The notes under the pieces were generated by a model that saw nothing but the letters and a program-made list of their open reading frames with translations, was not told the origin of the DNA and did no database searches. A stretch of DNA of 64,000 bases from an uncultured Desulfobacter sp. (lineage in GTDB: Bacteria > Desulfobacterota > Desulfobacteria > Desulfobacterales > Desulfobacteraceae): NCBI RefSeq assembly GCF_963665355.1, contig NZ_OY762229.1, forward strand, positions 4,712,001 to 4,776,000. Direction: 5' to 3'. Made by a program: the position numbers and the translations under genes. Positions within the stretch are counted from its first letter, which is position 1; every line of letters begins with the position of its first letter. Positions 60,856-64,000 of the stretch are shown in pieces.

Positions 60856-62109
60856 ATGAACGAAAATACATTTAACGCCCAGCTCAACGGCACCCCCAAT
60901 TTCCATCTTCGCAGGGCAGTGGAGCGCATCAGGGAGGGGCTGTTTGATCCCATGGGGGTTCAATGGCTCACCTCGGGGGAAGAAAAACTCAACCGGCTCT
61001 TTGACCAGGGAGCCGAAGCCCTTAACAAGGGAAATCCTCACCACCTGTGCATCTGCGGCGCATACGGCCAGGGTAAATCCCACAGTCTTACCTATCTAAA
61101 ACAGCGGGCCCTGGAAAATAATTTTGTGGTCAGCTATATCAACCTGGACCCGCGGCAAATCCCCTTCCATGACTTCAAAGAGGTATACCGGGCACTGATG
61201 GCAGCCATGGTTTTTCCCCATGGGGAAACAAGCCTGGCAAGGATTTGGCAAGAGTCAGCCGCCCAATGGCTGGCCAGGCCGGAAAATACTGATAAATCCA
61301 TCAACGATTTCATCCCCGGCGACATACCCCACAGGTTTCGGGCCATCCTGGCGGCCATGGCCCACAGGAACATGGAACTTCCGGCCAACAAGCGAAACTT
61401 AAAAAAACATGCCCGGTTTCAGCCCAGATCCTTTTCCTGGACCCTTAAAAGTGCCCTCATGGGCAAAGAGATCCCCATTCATAAGCTTTGTGCGGCCTTC
61501 CATTACCGGGAAGTGCCGTTTTACAAAGGCAGCTCCCTGGCCTGCCGGGAACCCAAGGAATATCTGGATATGGTAAAAGGGCTGGCCCGGTTGTTTAAGG
61601 CGATGGGATACGGGGGATGGGTCCTGCTTTTTGACGAAGGGGAATCCATCGGCCAGGCCCGTATCACCAGCCGCAGCAAAAGCTATGATCTTCTCCATGA
61701 AATATTCTGTCCGGAAAAACCGGCCCAGGGCTTTTTTCCTGTATTTGCCTTTACCCATGATTTTTTCACCCTGGTTGAAACCGAACCCTGGGACCGGACC
61801 CGCAGGCCCGGCGGAAGGCGGATACCCGGCCAGCCGGTCGAGGAAATCCCCTGCTTTACCCGAAATTTTCACAAGGCCTGGAAAGGAATCAAGGTCCATA
61901 CCCTTCAGGATCTGTCACCCGATGAATGGGAGAGTTTATCGGGCAAACTTAAAATTCTGCACGGCCGGGCCTACCGATGGAAACCGGAAGCTGCTGACCT
62001 GGTCCGGAAAATGATGCAGGTTCTATCCCAAAATAAAGGGGCTGAACCCAGAATGAAATTGAGGCTGTTGGTCAACCATCTGGATCTGGAACAGCAGAAA
62101 GAACCCTGA
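60856..62109 (+). CDS. BrxD-like P-loop ATPase, second, divergent copy
   Basis: 417 aa. Seen: RRAVERIREGLFDPMGVQWL at the N-terminus, Walker A ICGAYGQGKSHSLTYLK near residue 69, a conserved VSYINLDPRQIPFHDFK, Walker B GGWVLLFDEGESIGQARI near 255, FFPVFAFTHDFF, and a C-terminal helical part ending NHLDLEQQKEP. It shares the architecture of the preceding ATPase but little sequence, so the pair may form a hetero-oligomer. Gap to the helicase gene is 8 bp. The 58-bp gap before it holds two imperfect ~29-nt direct repeats. Confidence 0.83.
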   Translation: MNENTFNAQLNGTPNFHLRRAVERIREGLFDPMGVQWLTSGEEKLNRLFDQGAEALNKGNPHHLCICGAYGQGKSHSLTYLKQRALENNFVVSYINLDPRQIPFHDFKEVYRALMAAMVFPHGETSLARIWQESAAQWLARPENTDKSINDFIPGDIPHRFRAILAAMAHRNMELPANKRNLKKHARFQPRSFSWTLKSALMGKEIPIHKLCAAFHYREVPFYKGSSLACREPKEYLDMVKGLARLFKAMGYGGWVLLFDEGESIGQARITSRSKSYDLLHEIFCPEKPAQGFFPVFAFTHDFFTLVETEPWDRTRRPGGRRIPGQPVEEIPCFTRNFHKAWKGIKVHTLQDLSPDEWESLSGKLKILHGRAYRWKPEAADLVRKMMQVLSQNKGAEPRMKLRLLVNHLDLEQQKEP

Positions 62110-62117
62110 TAATTGCC

Positions 62118-64000
62118 ATGCCCCAGGACCCTTATCCCCTTTTAAGGCTCCCCAACACCTTCCGCCCCTTTTACGGTGCCTTTGCCGGTTTGCGGCCGGT
62201 CCAGATCGATGCCATCACCCCCATCCTTGAAGGCCGGGATCTCATTGTCCAGGCCCCAACGGGATCGGGTAAAAGCGAGGCTGTACTGGCTCCGGTTTTG
62301 GAGCGTGTCATTACCTCATGCAGGGCCCACGGCGTTTTATACATCATTCCCACCCGGGCCCTGGCCAAGGATCTCATGCGCCGGTTTGAACCCATCATCA
62401 CCGGACGCCTGGACCTGATCCTGGCCATCCGCACCGGGGACATCAAAAAGGGAAGTGCCCGGCGGCCGGACATCATGTTCACCACCCCGGAGTCCCTGGA
62501 TGTCATGCTGGGCAGCGGCAATGCCAACCTCAAAGCCTTTCTGGCCCGGGTGGGCACCGTGATCATTGATGAAGTCCATCCCCTGGTCCACCAGTACCGG
62601 GGCCGGCACCTGGTCTATCTGTTCACCCGACTGGAGCGGAGAACAGGCGTGCCCATCCAGAAAATCGCCATGTCCGCCACCATTGCCGGCATCCCCGAGG
62701 TCATGGATTTCCTCAACTTCAGGCCCGGTGCCGCCGCCATCTCAATCGGTGCGGACCGGGCGATTCAGGCCCGGCTTCTTCATCTAAAAAAAGAGGATAC
62801 CGAGCTGCCCGCCCTGCTCAATGATCTGTACCGGGAATGGGCGTACCGGAAAATTCTTATTTTCTGCAACAGCCGATCGGCCTGTGACCGGCTGTCCGGC
62901 ATTGTCCGGCGCAACGGGGTATTCAGGGATGTCACCGAACTGCACTACTCCAACCTCAAGGCAAAGGAAAGGAAAAAAGCCGAAGACCGGTTCCGGAAAA
63001 ATCCCCATGCCCTGTGCATTGCCACCTCCACCCTGGAGCTGGGCATTGATGTGGGGGATGTGGATGCGGTGCTCCTTTACCAGCCCCCGGGCTCGGTGTC
63101 GGCATTTCTCCAGCGCATCGGCCGGGCCAACCGCCGGGGGCAATCCATCAACTTCTGGGGCATCGCCGCAGGAGCATCCGCCGGCAACCAGGTGATCCGC
63201 TTCCTTGCCCTGCTGGATCTGGGCCGCCAGGGGAAAATTGAGGCCCCGGTCCCCAAAACCCTGCCCAGTGTTTTGAGCCAGCAGGTGATCTCCTGTCTCT
63301 ACGAAAAAAAAGAAATTTCCCTCAATGCTCTGAAAACTCTGTTTGCCGACCGCAAAAATCTGCTGCCGGATGTTTTCAAGGCCCTTGAAAAAAAAGGATG
63401 GCTGAGACGGACCAGGCGGCCCGGCCTTTTTCGGGGCTCATGGCAGTACCGGAACCATTTTATGGAATACAAAATATGGGGAAATTTTCCGGAAAGCGAA
63501 AAGGAATACATCCTTGAGGTAGACATGGAATCCATTGCCGACATCCCCCAATCCATTGTGGACCAGATGGAGGTGGGGGACCGGGTCTATCTTTCGGGCC
63601 GGCGCCTTAAAATACTGAAAATTGATGAGGGAGATCCCGGCAAGGTCACGGCCCGCCCGGCAAGGGAAAAGGATGATAAAGATCTGGTCTGGGTGGGCTT
63701 GGGCGCACATGTCTCCTGGGAAACGGCCCAGACCATGGGGCGAACCTTAAGCAGCGGCACCCTGGTCCCGGACCACGGCCTCATGGCCCGGACCCAAAAA
63801 TTATTGCAGCAGGAACTGTCCCATTTTGAACACCGGGTGAAGCTTGCCAACGGCATTGAGGTGGTTCCGGGCACAAAGGCCAGGTTTCACTTCTGCACCT
63901 TTCTGGGATCTGCCGGAAACCTGGTGCTGGAATGGGTTGTCCGGGACCATTTCCAGGATGAAGATCCTGCGGTGGCCTCCAGTGAAACCGGGGTGGAATG
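62118..64000 (+). CDS. Lhr-like superfamily 2 helicase (BrxHI-like), 3' end outside window
   Basis: Open from ATG 62118 to the window edge: at least 627 codons. Seen: Q-motif region GLRPVQIDAITPILEGRDLI, motif I APTGSGKSEA, Ia IPTRALAKDL, Ib TTPESLDVML, II VIIDEVHPL (DEVH), III AMSATIAG, then IV ILIFCNSRSACD, V STLELGIDVGDV and VI QRIGRANRRG. DEVH and the SAT/QRxGRxxR set are those of Lhr-type DNA/RNA helicases; BREX BrxHI is in this group. After the helicase core a winged-helix-like segment (LKTLFADRKNLLPDVFKALE, KKGWLRRTRRPG) continues. Operates with two BrxD-like ATPases encoded just upstream. Confidence 0.9.
   Translation, partial: MPQDPYPLLRLPNTFRPFYGAFAGLRPVQIDAITPILEGRDLIVQAPTGSGKSEAVLAPVLERVITSCRAHGVLYIIPTRALAKDLMRRFEPIITGRLDLILAIRTGDIKKGSARRPDIMFTTPESLDVMLGSGNANLKAFLARVGTVIIDEVHPLVHQYRGRHLVYLFTRLERRTGVPIQKIAMSATIAGIPEVMDFLNFRPGAAAISIGADRAIQARLLHLKKEDTELPALLNDLYREWAYRKILIFCNSRSACDRLSGIVRRNGVFRDVTELHYSNLKAKERKKAEDRFRKNPHALCIATSTLELGIDVGDVDAVLLYQPPGSVSAFLQRIGRANRRGQSINFWGIAAGASAGNQVIRFLALLDLGRQGKIEAPVPKTLPSVLSQQVISCLYEKKEISLNALKTLFADRKNLLPDVFKALEKKGWLRRTRRPGLFRGSWQYRNHFMEYKIWGNFPESEKEYILEVDMESIADIPQSIVDQMEVGDRVYLSGRRLKILKIDEGDPGKVTARPAREKDDKDLVWVGLGAHVSWETAQTMGRTLSSGTLVPDHGLMARTQKLLQQELSHFEHRVKLANGIEVVPGTKARFHFCTFLGSAGNLVLEWVVRDHFQDEDPAVASSETGVE

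Noticed and set aside
58635-64000. Standard BREX locus
   Set aside because: BrxD- and BrxHI-like genes are present but brxA/B/C, pglX and pglZ are not in the window; left open because the operon continues beyond 64000.

Overview
The window looks like chromosome of a sulfate-reducing bacterium of the Desulfobacteraceae type (Desulfobacterota). The main reason is a complete dsrMKJOP operon (16846-21902). It is supported by a typical anaerobe oxygen-defence set (cydAB, rubredoxin, desulfoferrodoxin, rubrerythrin), a ferredoxin:thioredoxin reductase-like protein, an atpZ-I-B-E cluster lacking the F1 genes, MenA, and a SelD that appears to carry selenocysteine. The taxon is inferred from gene content only.

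Layout. 1-540 is the end of folC. 541-13600 is an accessory and decaying region. It holds an orphan reverse transcriptase preceded by a leader bounded by inverted repeats, a group II intron RT fragment, two AT-rich genes with attC-like sites, an RND efflux locus broken by frameshifts and transposons, fragments of at least four kinds of mobile element, an IPTL-CTERM beta-propeller gene and two small unknown genes. 13984-16019 holds tRNA-Arg, a glycosyltransferase and a methyltransferase. 16195-21978 is the sulfate-respiration membrane complex with an RsbRD_N gene in front. 22086-30115 holds an orphan radical SAM-like gene and a peptide (Opp/Dpp-type) ABC transporter overlapping gshB. 30400-40575 is mainly oxygen and thiol-redox genes: cydAB, rubredoxin, a DHH phosphoesterase, SOR, glutaredoxin plus FTR-like protein, ExoIII and rubrerythrin. 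40996-58522 is housekeeping: mutS, amiC, a crotonase, paaK with an ACT protein, a PilZ/ParA operon, atp genes, selD-pgeF-hldE(C), class II DAHP synthase, a porin and menA.

58635-64000, continuing past the edge, is a tight four-gene operon. It encodes an unrecognised protein, two different BrxD-like (DUF2791) P-loop ATPases and an Lhr-like SF2 helicase. No BREX methylase or PglZ is present in the window. This is the strongest candidate for an under-described defence or DNA-processing system. The orphan RT with its inverted-repeat leader is the second.

Two sequence patterns cut across genes. A ~95-bp element made of two adjacent hairpins occurs four times (538, 21982, 40013 reverse, 46735), just after or between genes; twice its first bases supply the stop codon of the gene before it. 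An 18-nt box (16 of 18 identical) sits at the predicted -35 of both dsrMKJOP and cydAB.
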